DNA from: Lichtheimia corymbifera B2541
Taxonomy: Eukaryota; Mucoromycota; Mucoromycetes; Mucorales; Lichtheimiaceae
Length of the DNA: 64,000 nucleotides
Assembly (NCBI GenBank): GCA_000697475.1
Contig: JNEU01001111.1
Coordinates: 82,156 to 146,155, forward strand
Reading direction: 5' to 3'
Shown: positions 26,737-37,311 of the stretch, one piece after another
How the letters are laid out: every line of letters starts with the position of its first letter
How positions within the stretch are numbered: position 1 is the stretch's first letter
Translations under genes and position numbers: made by a program
Notes under the pieces: generated by a model
Database searches by the model: none
Told to the model about the DNA's origin: nothing
What the model saw: only the letters and a program-made list of their open reading frames with translations

Positions 26737-27999
26737 TCAATAAAGCTTTCTTTCCATCATGCCAAAATACGAAAACACCGCGTGATGGCACGCTGGACCC
26801 ACAGGATTGGATCTTGCTTCAGGCAATACTAAGGGATGCAACATTGGTCACCATCATGAAAGGGGATTTATTCTTTGCTTACCTTCATATCACACAAACG
26901 CGAGCAATAAGTGATAGCCGTAAAGAGAAAGCAAGCCATCTGAAAGAACAGTAGCACTGTCATCAATATTCATAATCATGTGTTTGGTTGGATGCTTTGG
27001 CACAACATACCTTGAAGAGTGAAGAGAAGGAAACTTGCTGCTGGTCATTCAAGATGCATTGAGGCTCGCTTGTATATAAGAATGGGGGAGCCGATCGACT
27101 GCTGTAAATTAGCAAGAAGAGGAATGAGGATCAGGTCATAAACACGCGTCAATATTTTTCAAACGTACTCTGCTAGACTTTTGACAGCAATAAAAAGGGC
27201 ATTATAACATCCACGAGGAAGAGGACGTGTTGCAGAAGCAGGGAGAGAAAGCAAAGGTCCATTGTGGAAGGAGAGGATAGAGCAGTGACACAATGAAATG
27301 AGCCTACGTTTTGCACTCATGTACACGCGAGGAGTGGCGTGAAAATTAAGACCCGCTGATTTATGCAAGTTGTTCTCGTTTATCTTCTACGATGCAAACT
27401 GCTATAAGAAGCCCACAACACGATAATCCATCATGACGCCAGAGAAACAGAACAACGACCTACGTTATACTGGCGCAACGACAGCCACCATTTCCTGCAG
27501 AAATCATCAAGCAACATTTGGTTTCCTGAAGCAAATTGTGCGATTACTCTGTACGCACTGGAAGCGGCCCACCTGGTTTAAGATAAATAATGTCGCCTAC
27601 ACCTCCCACGAGAAATGCGTCAAAGGCTGGCTATGAAACTTGCGCTACTACTACCACAACGTTCGTTTTAAAACCAGATCATGCACAAAGGGACCAATAG
27701 AAACGGTGGTTGTCGTTATCTCGTGTCGCGTACAGTGTCGTATGCAAAGAAACGATCAATGCTACAAAGTTGGATTAGAAACTTGCGGCGTGAATACATT
27801 GAGAGTGTCACAAAGTTCTTTGTCAATGTATTCGACATTATCATTATCCTATGTACATCCACGCTTTGTTCAATTTTCACCCCCGGTTAAATATTTTCCG
27901 GTCGGTTCTTCAAGTGAATTTCCTGGGTGGTTAAGGGCATCCGTTGGGTGAAATAGAGAGCATTTCCCTCGCCCTTGACCACCAGGATACTCAACAGCA
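26737..27999. other. Intergenic region between MED16 and CDK10
   Basis: AATAAA-like words just after the MED16 stop (26738-26744) may mark its polyadenylation site. No protein family is recognised. A possible short spliced minus-strand transcript (26757-27048) and plus-strand fragments at 27433-27890 are noted separately. Confidence 0.4.
26757..27048 (-). other. Candidate short spliced transcript or micro-gene, minus strand
   Basis: On the minus strand a TATA-like tatatacaag (about 27068-27077) precedes an ATG at 27048. Two consensus introns follow: donor gtatgt at 27010 with acceptor tttcag before 26939, and donor gtaagc at 26882 with acceptor cttag before 26828. Read from the first ATG, the product stops soon after the first junction. 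Read from an ATG at 26939 it encodes 42 aa (MACFLFTAITYC...) ending at 26757. No homology recognised. It could be a non-coding RNA or chance. Confidence 0.25.
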
Positions 28000-29693
28000 A
28001 TGACAGACAAAGACACCAGTCGACAATCGAAGCTCTTGACAGTCAGGAATAAACCAGTGATATATAAGGACCTCCCTTTTTATGGTGCTTGCCGGGATGT
28101 TGACGACTTTCAGAAATTGAATCGCGTTGGTGAAGGCACCTATGGCGTTGTCTAGTGCGTATCGCAACTTGGATTGTCTTTTACCTCACATTGGACGACA
28201 ATGCTAATACTCGCGTGTGCAGTAGAGTACGGGACCGGAAGACAAAGCAAATCGTAGCCTTGAAAAAGATTCGCATGGAGCGAGAAACGGATGGCATGCC
28301 CATATCGAGCTTACGAGAGATCAGTATTCTGAAACGCATGTCGCACCAAAACATTGTCAATGTCACCGACGTGGCAGTTGGGCCAAAGCTTGAGTCTATA
28401 TTCTTGGTCATGGAGTATTGTGAGCAGGTGGGTGACTTTTGGGACGATATCGATTCAATGGTATCACAATACTGAGACTTCTTCCTGTGTGCACATATTA
28501 GGATCTTGGAACCCTCTTGGATATGGTACCCACTCCCTATACACCATCTGAAGGTAAATGTGGATAAAGATCCTGTTTACTTGGATTGCTCATGTCAATC
28601 ATATCAATAGTCAAATGCTTGATGTTGCAATTACTTCGCGGTCTGGAGCATTGTCATAATCATTCAATCATTCACAGGTAAGCGATCGATTACGGGAACC
28701 ACGAGTTCATTTGTGAGTAACGCCTTTATGTAGAGATTTAAAAATGTCCAATTTATTGCTCACTTCAACTGGATTGCTCAAGATTGGTATGCATGGATCC
28801 TAGATGCCGTACGATATGCTTATTCAACATGCTGTCACTTAGCTGATTTTGGTCTTGCACGCACGGTGGGATTGTCCTCAAGGCCAATGACACCCAATGT
28901 TGTCACTCTTTGGTATCGGTCACCCGAGTTGTTGCTAGGAGGATCTATATATACAACGGCAGTCGATCTATGGTAAGCCGATTATGATAACTTTTGGCAT
29001 GTCATATCCTAATGAAGGTGATTATAGGTCTGCAGGATGTATTCTCGGTGAATTGATGCAGCATCGTCCATTATTACCTGGTAGCACAGAGCAATCGCAG
29101 CTCAACTTGATTGTCAACTTGCTGGGCACCCCCAATGAAAACATTTGGCCAGGCTACAAAAGTTTACCATTGGCAGATACATTCAATTGGCCAAAACAAG
29201 AGTAAGCGGATATCTTCCTAATTCCTCATCTTGATTGCTCATTGCTTTCTTTAGTTACAATAATATCAAAGTGATGTTCCCGAGATACAGCGAAAACACG
29301 ACCTCCTTATTAGCAGAACTGCTCACGTACAATCCCAAGACGCGGTTGACGGTGAAACGAGCACTAGCACACCCTTATTTCAGTGAATCACCACGGCGTA
29401 AGTCAAGAGAAAGATCCTCCTCCCTCTTTGTTACAAGTAATAACACACGCACTATAGCACAAGATCCATCGTTGCTGCCAACATACCCTGAGATTCGAAA
29501 TGAGATTTCTGAAAAAGAAAAGTAAGTCTGATAATATGGCTGGTTGGATAATAGGAAGAGCTGACGAACATATACACAACATAGATCACGGAAGGCCCAT
29601 GAGGATGAGCGGAAAAAACGAGCATCTCGTGCTATAGATGGTGATGGTGAAAGTGAAATATTTGGATCACAATATAAGAAAAAGAAGGTTTAA
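28000..29693 (+). CDS. CDK10: Cyclin-dependent kinase 10 orthologue
   Basis: CDK10/Cdc2-like Ser/Thr kinase, a nuclear regulator of transcription and growth that pairs with cyclin M in animals. Nine exons sum to exactly 403 aa. Motifs: [20 protein letters not shown], the cyclin-binding helix PISSLREI (CDK10/CDK11 group), [63 protein letters not shown] and [10 protein letters not shown]. These resemble CDK10 more than CDK11 or CDC2. The basic C-terminal tail ends KKKKV. Convergent with VAC7; the stops are about 140 bp apart. Confidence 0.93.
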
Positions 29694-29833
29694 CATATAC
29701 ACAATTGTATCTTGAAGAAATGATGAATGGATGGGATGGAATAGAATGAATGGTTACAACTCTGTGATGATGGGGGTATATAAGAAAAGGGAGGGTAAGA
29801 GAAAAAGCGGGGTGGATGTGTATTTCATGTACT

Positions 29834-31843
29834 CTAATAGATAGTTTCAATGGGAGAGGGGTCATCACATATGGATCTTTCAATTTCTGGATTGCTGTGA
29901 ATATCTCCAGTGGCAGGGTCAATGCGAGAGACTTGACATACACGGGCGGAATGCATCTGCGTGAATGGGAGAAAGGGAATCACATGATATTTGAGAACAC
30001 CTCGCACCGTTAATTCATAAGGATACCTGATAAGAAGGGACCTGAGAAATGTTTTTAGGACGTTAGTAGGGAAGGAAAAAGTATATTGTATTCTTATTAC
30101 CATCGCTCGTTGCCACTACTATCGCCTTTGGTTTTGCCTGGGTCCTTGATTTGGATTTGACTTGTGGCGGTGGTGACAGTGGGTGATGTCAACTGAGATG
30201 ACGCAAAGACGAGTGGTTCATCAAACCTGTAGATGGTACCAAGGAACTCAACCGGTGCTGCTGTAAGAGCTAAAAGCAAGCACAATTTGGTGTAAGCAAT
30301 GCATCATCGTCATCATCACGAGCAAAAGAAAGGAATCGGGAGTGTATCACCTTGATTAGATGATGTATTGTTTATCGCTGCTTGGGATATTGGTACGTAA
30401 TGGCTTGAAGCAAAAACACTAAAGGAGGCATGTGATATCTGGATGGACCAAAGATTGGTGTTTCTGAAAAGAAAACGAATCTCAGTTATCAACACCTACT
30501 GCTTATTTGCATTGATTGTCCAAATACAAACCTTGCTCGCACATGCAGGTCGAAAAAGAGTTCCTTTGTGGATCCCAGCACATTAGACAGCTCCATGACT
30601 TGTACTGCTGCAAGAGGACTTGCCATCGAGATTATTAGTATCCATAAAGATATCATTGATGTCGTTACGCCAAATATTGCCCAAAGGGTGATAGTACTAG
30701 GAAGGAACGATCTTTTTCAATCAGCAGGATGAATGAGATCAAATGGGGGGAAAGGTACCTTTTTGATGTTCTAGGAGATGAACGACGTTTTCGCTTGGAA
30801 GAAGAATAACGTGGTAACAAAGGTGTATCATCAGCGTCGCTAGCAGGATACCAGCTGTGTTTGCGTGTAGGAGCGGGAAATGTCGAGCGTAACATGGCAG
30901 TAGCGGGTAATTCAGATACAGCGGAACGAAGCACGGGACGACGTGGTTTCGTTTCTGTAGCAGTCGACGAGTAATCGGTTGTATCTCGTTTTGAGTAATG
31001 GTCGATCCATTGGGAGGGTAGCGTGGGATACAGCGAAGTTGATCGGTAGTCACGATACACAAAGCTCTCTTCTTCATCCGAATCTACATGGAGTAAAAAT
31101 GTCAAGTTTTAGCTACAACGACTTGATCCTGCCGTGTTCCTGATTTCTCTTCCCTATGCATGCAACTTACCGATATTAGCATGTAAAACGGCATCACTCA
31201 GGTTTTGAGCAAAGATCTCTGCCGGCTTTGTGAATGGTTTGTTGCGCTTCTTGGTTCTTCTTGGTGAACGGTGTAGCGTGGAATCACTGCCGGACTTTAA
31301 GGTGTCACTTGCCTAGTTAGAATATGCACAAGGTGTATAACAAAAAATAAAAAAGATTACCCACTGCCTGGGATTTACAACATTTGACCTAATTTGTTTC
31401 GTCCTTCATACCTGAGAGCGTTTCTTCTCGTGGTGAAAGATAGGTTGTTGTTCGGGAAATACAGCCGTTTCAATCGTCAATTGTCGCTCTTGTGTGGTGT
31501 TGTTATTGTTACTATTGTTATGGACACCACTACCGCCATTGTTATTGTTACTGCCATCACCATTGCTATTGCCTGCGACGCTGCTAGTTGTAGTCGGATG
31601 GTGTTTGGGTGGTTTGAGAGTCATATTTTGTTGCAATCGCTCGAGCGTCATGAATCGCGATGCGTCTGAACTGTGAATGGTGGTAAGTTTAGGTCGACCA
31701 CCTAGACGGTTACCGCCACCAGGGGAAGGCCGACGTTCGACATCCTTTTTTAGCTGTTGTTGCTCGTCGTCTGTTGCGAGGGTTGTTGGTAAAGTGGAAG
31801 TAGCGGATGAAGCTGTTGTTTGGCTGCTGTCTGATTTATCCAT
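29834..31843 (-). CDS. VAC7: Vacuolar segregation protein Vac7-like
   Basis: Vacuole membrane regulator of the Fab1/PIKfyve lipid kinase that makes PI(3,5)P2. The N-terminus is Asn/Ser/Thr-rich and disordered (first exon 31843-31412, with Asn runs). SDEEESFVYRDY follows, the acidic word ahead of the membrane segment in Vac7. One hydrophobic helix, TLWAIFGVTTSMISLWILII, comes before a lumenal LEA-like domain: FDLHVRARNTNLWSIQIS and SVFASSHYV match the family word order. The C-terminus ends SICDDPSPIETIY. Exons were traced through 31310, 31085, 30775, 30690, 30540, 30480 and 30265. An upstream in-frame ATG at 31996 would add a hydrophobic stretch; I prefer 31843. Confidence 0.83.
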
Positions 31844-32597
31844 CACGCCTAGAAAGAAACCAGCTCGTCTTTTGCAGCTTGTGGAAACCAAGACACAGAG
31901 GAAAGGAAAGGATAATGTAGGATGAAAAAAAAGAGAAAGAAAGAATAAAACACACCACAGCTTCCAAGGATACAACGCATTTTGAACACATTCCATATCA
32001 GGATCTCATTGTGCAACAAAGACACCTGCCTCTCACAAACCGCCTTTTCTTGCTTGCATGGCAACCACTCATCCATGGTCAGGGATTTCGTGGGAAGGAG
32101 ATCAAGTGCACACATACACACACGATATGAATAGCTCACTATGCACATCTGGATAGTCTAGACAATTTCCCTTTGATCTAGCAAACATGGCGTGTCGGCA
32201 TATCTCGCATCATATTCCCGCTCCTCTTTTTTCTTCTTTTCTTTTGTGCCCTTGAAGCGATCACAAGACCCTATCTTGGCATACCGTATTTGCAACCATC
32301 ACTTTTTCACTCCACATGTGTGCACAGGTTGTAAACATAACACCGTGGTGTATCCGATAAGGGTAAATGGTTTTTGTAACAGGTTTGTGCCATCATCATC
32401 ACCAACATCATCAATCATCGGAGATGTTATGCCCAAGCAGGTTTATATACAATGGTCCAAGAACCAACTCTATCAAAACAGAATATAAACCTGAAACGTC
32501 TTGAATGCTAGGAGGAGTAAATAAGGGGTGGGAGTGAGTGCCATTACTTTTTATTCTCCCTCTTTCTTTCACTTTTTTCTTTTTTGTGATCATCAAT
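31844..32597. promoter_or_regulatory. Divergent intergenic region between VAC7 and metallothionein
   Basis: Two genes start outward from this 754-bp gap. TATA-like words occur at about 32440 (tttatatac) and 32483 (aatataaac), and a CT-rich run directly precedes the metallothionein ATG. The 7-mer TGCACAC on the minus strand (32318-32324) fits a metal-response-element core, but such a short word may be chance. Confidence 0.4.
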
Positions 32598-32865
32598 ATG
32601 GGAAATCCTTCATGCTGTGGATCTGGATGCAAGTGCCAGCAAGATCAATGTCAATGCACTGCTGAAGCCTGCAAGTGTGGTGCCACATCCCAAAGCTGTG
32701 CCTGCACGACAAGCACGTAAGTCAATGATGATGATTTTAAAATCAGTAGCTTCGACCTACACGCTCATTTTGCTTTAAAGTGATAACTGCAAGTGTGGAA
32801 ATTCGTGTTCTTGTTCTTCGGGTGAAAGCGCCCAACCTCCCGAACAATGTGCCTGCTCAAAGTAG
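32598..32865 (+). CDS. Metallothionein
   Basis: Small Cys-rich metal-binding protein. Two exons (32598-32716 and 32781-32865) give exactly 67 aa, of which 16 are Cys. They are arranged as CC and C-x-C pairs: CC, CKC, CQC, CKC, CAC, CKC, CSC, CAC. There are no aromatic residues and no His. The single intron (64 nt) splits a Thr codon and separates ten Cys from six, hinting at two metal clusters. A likely cytosolic buffer for copper, zinc or cadmium. The specific metal cannot be read from sequence. Confidence 0.88.
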
Positions 32866-33426
32866 CTAAACCAAAAGACAATAAAGCTAATGTTAGTTTG
32901 TTCTTTAAAAAAATGTGAGATGATAAATGACAAGGGAGGGAGGAGCTTGCATAACACGGTTGGATCCCGAGTTTCTTCCGATCCAACATGTATTTGATTA
33001 TAAACGACCATATACATTCGTCTGTGGTTGCCTTTCATCAAGGGATGAGTCATGGCTAAGCAGCGTTGTCTGAGGCTGTCATCTTTGTACAACACGTTGC
33101 TTTATACAACATGTTTCACTTTTCGTGATACATGGGTGGTCTCTTCATAATGATGGTAGTAATAGCCGTCGTCGAGCGATTATTCACATTCACAAGTGGA
33201 TCGCTGACAGGGTCCAATCCGGTTGTCTTTTACACACAAAAGTGTATACACGATGAGAACGTGACGACTACCTGCTCTTGACAATCATCAATTGGATGGG
33301 TGGATTTACATCGACGACGACGACCAAATTTAGCAACTGCGGGCGTAAAGTAGCAACGGTGGTTGCTACCCAATTTGCTTTCGTTTGCTACTGCCATACC
33401 ACGCGCCACACAACGTTATCATCATT
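32866..33426. other. Intergenic region between metallothionein and PTRHD1
   Basis: A polyadenylation-like aataaag lies at 32880-32886. No gene recognised. Confidence 0.45.
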
Positions 33427-33976
33427 ATGGAACCACTCACTATGTTTATTATCGTTCGCAAAGATCTTTCCAAGGTATGCTTTTATCTTTTGTAAAATGT
33501 AGCTTCAGCTAGTTTATTGACTCAAACAACAAATAGACGCTAAACTGGAACATCGGCAGGTAGGATCGGATCGATCGTTGAAAGCAACATTTGAGTCATT
33601 GAGCTTGTGAGCAGTGTCATGGCTCAAGCATGCCACGTCTCCACAGCAGTACTCCACACAACACGGGATCACGCCAACACTATTGCTTATTTGAATGATA
33701 CCAAGAATATGCACAAGGTGGTTTTGGAGGTAAAATGCTTGCCCCTGGTGCCTGACCATGCAATATTTCATTACTGATACGTCCCATCCACAATAGACCA
33801 AGAATGCAGGATCATTAGAGAAGCTGGAGGAGGCACTTGCAGGACATGAAATACCAACCTATAAGTGGATCGAGCAACCAGAAAACATCCCTACAGCATT
33901 GGCAACTATGCCTATTGGTGAACGATCCCCCGAGGTCAAGGCTATCTTTAAAAAGTATTGTTCGCTGTATCGATAA
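33427..33976 (+). CDS. PTRHD1: PTRHD1-like peptidyl-tRNA hydrolase 2 fold protein
   Basis: Four exons (33427-33474, 33537-33559, 33615-33729, 33797-33976) give exactly 121 aa. Key words: MFIIVRKDLSK, MAQACHVSTAVLHTTRDH, MHKVVLETK and KWIEQPENIPTALATMP. These follow human PTRHD1 closely in order and spacing. The family belongs to the Pth2 fold. Whether PTRHD1 itself hydrolyses peptidyl-tRNA is not settled. Exon 2 is only 23 nt. No targeting signal is seen. Confidence 0.9.
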
Positions 33977-34632
33977 TAAAGAAATCCAATCTGAGTAAAA
34001 GATGGCGGAGAGACTACCCAGTTTTACTGAATACACGAATGACGCTATGATATTATGAGGACAAGGAGGGATCCATGCCAAATATATAGAGATGCTTTAA
34101 TGGAATTCATTGCTTGCTGGAATGTCCCTTCGCCCCTTTTACCCCACATCCATATAATAATACAATCCATATGTCAAGCGGACAAACACAAATCAAGTGC
34201 ATGTATAAATCACAGCTAACATGTAGTCTCCGAATTGCTCATGTGACGAATGCGATGACCCTTCATCATCCGAGACACTTTTGGCCGATGATTTGCTTAA
34301 GCATATGTATCATTGACAGCTCATGCAAGCATTGTGTAACATTACAGCAGCAATAGTTGTTTGGAAGGGCGTAAAGATAAACTTCCATGTGAAGCATACA
34401 ATCAATCAACCTTTGTTGTATGCGTGGATAGGATATTATATATGGGCATGTGTATATTGTGTGTGTGTGTAATGATACTGGTCATATCGCGCCCTCTCTT
34501 TCTCTCTCTCCGCGACTGTTTTGACTAAGCTGCAGGGTCAAGTGCTGATTGCCTTTATAAAAACCCCCCACTTAGCTGCAAAGACGACAGCTCTCTTTTT
34601 TTTATCCGCCATATTTTTTTTTTGCTTCTCCA
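33977..34632. other. Intergenic region upstream of the STE20-like kinase
   Basis: A tatataa-like box (34437-34443), a short (GT)n run (about 34456-34470), tttataaaaac (34555-34565) and a T-rich leader precede the kinase ATG. No gene seen. Confidence 0.45.
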
Positions 34633-36676
34633 ATGTATAGTGCTATACGTGGAAAAACCTCGCCACAAGGAGGAACCATACATAGCGACAAGACAAATAT
34701 GAGCATCAATTGGACACATCGCTCATCATCCACAGCACATACTTCCGTGCTTTCTACCAACAACGGCTTTTCCAAATCACCTACAAGTCGTACACGTCGT
34801 TCATCGCGTACATCCACCACATGCACAACACCTACTACACCTTGCCCTTTTGCTGCTGCTCGTCCCACAAGCTCTAGTCTCAAAAAGCAACGACATCCTC
34901 ATAAATTAATAGAGGATAACCACGTGAGTGTTATATGTACATATATATATGATCAATTAGCGGCACAATCTGAAACTTGTATGCAACTACTACTAGCCAT
35001 GGAGAGCACCTGGCATTGCATGCGAGATCCCTGACATTATCAAAGCCTGCCATGAAAAATTTCTGGCGACACAAAATGCACTCAAGGCAACATTACATCG
35101 ATCGAACAAGCCGTCAGAAGAAAGCAAAAAGGACTCAAATACCTCTTCCCCAAAGGTAAAATAATAAATCACCATGATAATCCCTAAAATCATTTCCATC
35201 TTGCAGCGGATGAGATGCTCACATGTATCATCCCTTTCCTCTCAACCTCTCCTATCCCCTATACTACTATATACTAAAATATATTAAGCGACGGTGGATC
35301 ACGGTGATCCGATCGCCTGATATCTTTCCACTGCCGCCATTAGAGAAGGTTGAGAAACCACATGCTGTCTTTGTTGGCAAAGTGCGAAAGGTGTTGCCTC
35401 ACAGCAAATTCATGGAGATCAATCCCAAAGATATTTACATTGGAAGAGAGCGTATTGGTAGCGGGTAAGCCAATAGCAAGATGCGTTGTAAGCAAATGAT
35501 TAATATACTTTTATGAAAGAGCAAATGGAGCTGTGATCAGTGCTAGTAGTCGACGTACCGGGAGAACAGGCCAAGTGGCGATCAAACGGTGCTACATTGA
35601 AGACCATGACACACACCACCATACATACATCCTGCGGGAGCTTCGCATCATGGGGTGCATGTCGCATCCCAATTTGGTGTCTCTGACCGAGGCGTGTATG
35701 TGGGGTGACTATTTGTGGATGGCTATGGAGCTCATGACATGTTCTGTGTTTGGTTTACTCTACAACATGAGCGTGGGGTTACCTGAAAGCTATGCTGTAC
35801 GCGTAGCACACGAAGTAAGTTTTGACGAGGCACATTTATTTGCTCAACAAGGAGAGTAGAAGTAGTAGTAGTAGTACAGCACTGACTAACATTGCAACAT
35901 CATGCTCATAATAGTGCCTCGAAGGGTTGGTATACCTTCACAGCCAACATTACATGCATCGTGATGTGAAATGTGAAAATATTCTATTGAATCACAAAGG
36001 ACAAGTGAAACTCGGTAAGTGAATGTGTAGGATTTAAAGATGGGCCATCATCATGTATACACCACGCAGAGAATATTATTGCTTACATGCATCTGTTGCA
36101 TACAGCTGATTTCGGTCTAGCCACACCCACGACAAAGACCAATTCCGCAAGACTGGGTACAGCCAAGGTAGGCAACATGATAAACATAAACTCTTTTTGC
36201 CACCATGTCCGGTGTTATCCTTACGATACTGAAACACTTTGCATAGTGGATGGCACCCGAGGTGGTTTCCGAGACGCCTTATACGGAGAGTGTGGATGTT
36301 TGGTCTATGGCCATTACCATGATTGAGATGATGGATAGAGTACCACCGCTTTACTATTTGGATGGCAACCGAGAGATCTTTGCAGAGATCTTATATGGCC
36401 AACAACCCCACTTTAATTTTGCTATGCCTTCAAGAGTCATGGTGGAGCTTATTAGTTGGATGTTGGATCCTGATGCAGATAAACGACCTGGTGCCAAGTC
36501 TGCCTTAATGGTAAACATGCTTATATCCACTCTATTTACATGTACTCATGCACCATCAATTATAGCATCTCAAACAACGTATTATGGCTGGGCGTCTGCA
36601 ATGTGCTAATGCCGCCGACCTTGGTGCTCTTGTTCGTCAAGTATTCTTATCACAACGACCCAGACAACATCCTTAA
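34633..36676 (+). CDS. STE20-like protein kinase with divergent N-terminus
   Basis: Nine exons (34633-34923, 34997-35155, 35207-35224, 35289-35464, 35520-35814, 35915-36014, 36106-36167, 36247-36510, 36566-36676) give exactly 491 aa. The first ~160 residues are Ser/Thr/Arg-rich and then helical ([16 protein letters not shown]), with no domain I know. The kinase core has [47 protein letters not shown], a PPLYYLDGN region typical of STE20 subdomain X, and [15 protein letters not shown] near the end. PAK-like in catalytic words but without CRIB or PH. The 18-nt third exon rests on splice consensus and frame only. Confidence 0.87.
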
Positions 36677-36724
36677 TATGCCCTCATCATCCATCATCAT
36701 CATCATCCATTTGCATCTCTTCTT

Positions 36725-36747
36725 CTCTCTCTCTCTCTCTCTCTCTC
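36725..36747. repeat. (CT)n microsatellite
   Basis: About eleven CT units in the 3' flank of the STE20-like kinase. Confidence 0.9.
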
Positions 36748-36862
36748 CCTCCCACGCATGTATATAATATAGACCATATCATTCATTCTCATGTAGATAA
36801 AGGATCATTGTAATGTATAAAACAATATCATGTTGAAAAGGGAATATGGAATGGAATGCATG

Positions 36863-37144
36863 CTATTCATTGTCTTTGCAGGGTTGCTTATCATTACAGT
36901 CGTTTGTTGAAGGTTTGGCGTCGTTTGTTTCCTCATTTGCTAGTGGTGGTTGTGGTGCTGCTATTTCATCGAGAAGTGCATCGACTTTGACTTGAAGAGA
37001 ATCTGTCCTTGCTTCAATCTGATCCATAAGCGATTCAGCACCTTCTACTTCTTTGAGCCATTTCTGCCAATCGCAGTCGTCGTTTGCATTGCCATCTGAG
37101 ACAGGTTGAAGTTTATCTGCTGGAGTGAAGGTTGTCGGTGCCAT
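36863..37144 (-). CDS. Small acidic coiled-coil protein, 93 aa, unknown
   Basis: Single exon. Composition is gene-like: acidic, with a heptad-like segment WQKWLKEVEGAESLMDQIEA running into SLQVKVDALLDEIA, then a Pro/Asn/Asp-rich tail ending DKQPCKDNE. It resembles small adaptor subunits in layout, but I cannot name a family. The sense strand has a long CT/CCTTCC tract just upstream of the ATG. It is convergent to the STE20-like kinase. Real-gene call rests on composition and length. Confidence 0.55.
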   Translation of the reverse strand: MAPTTFTPADKLQPVSDGNANDDCDWQKWLKEVEGAESLMDQIEARTDSLQVKVDALLDEIAAPQPPLANEETNDAKPSTNDCNDKQPCKDNE

Positions 37145-37154
37145 ATGTCACAAA

Positions 37155-37201
37155 GAAGGGAGGGGAGGAAGGGAGGAAGGGAGGAAGGGAGGCAGGAGGA
37201 G
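37155..37201. repeat. Polypurine tract, GGGAGGAA-type repeat
   Basis: Four near-perfect AGGGAGGA units directly upstream of the 93-aa gene. Several GGG runs could allow G-quadruplex or triplex formation. Confidence 0.8.
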
Positions 37202-37311
37202 AATGCGGAAGTTTAGATGAGTGTAAGAGGTGCCACATACACACACACACCAACAAGGGAAATGATGCATTGCATTATCTTATAACATATGTTTTTATTC
37301 ATATAATAAAA

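Noticed and set aside
31844..31996. N-terminal extension of VAC7 with a hydrophobic segment (LFFLSLFFHPTLSFPFL)
   Set aside because: The stretch is T/C-rich leader translated in frame; Vac7 proteins start with disordered polar sequence, so the Met at 31843 is preferred.
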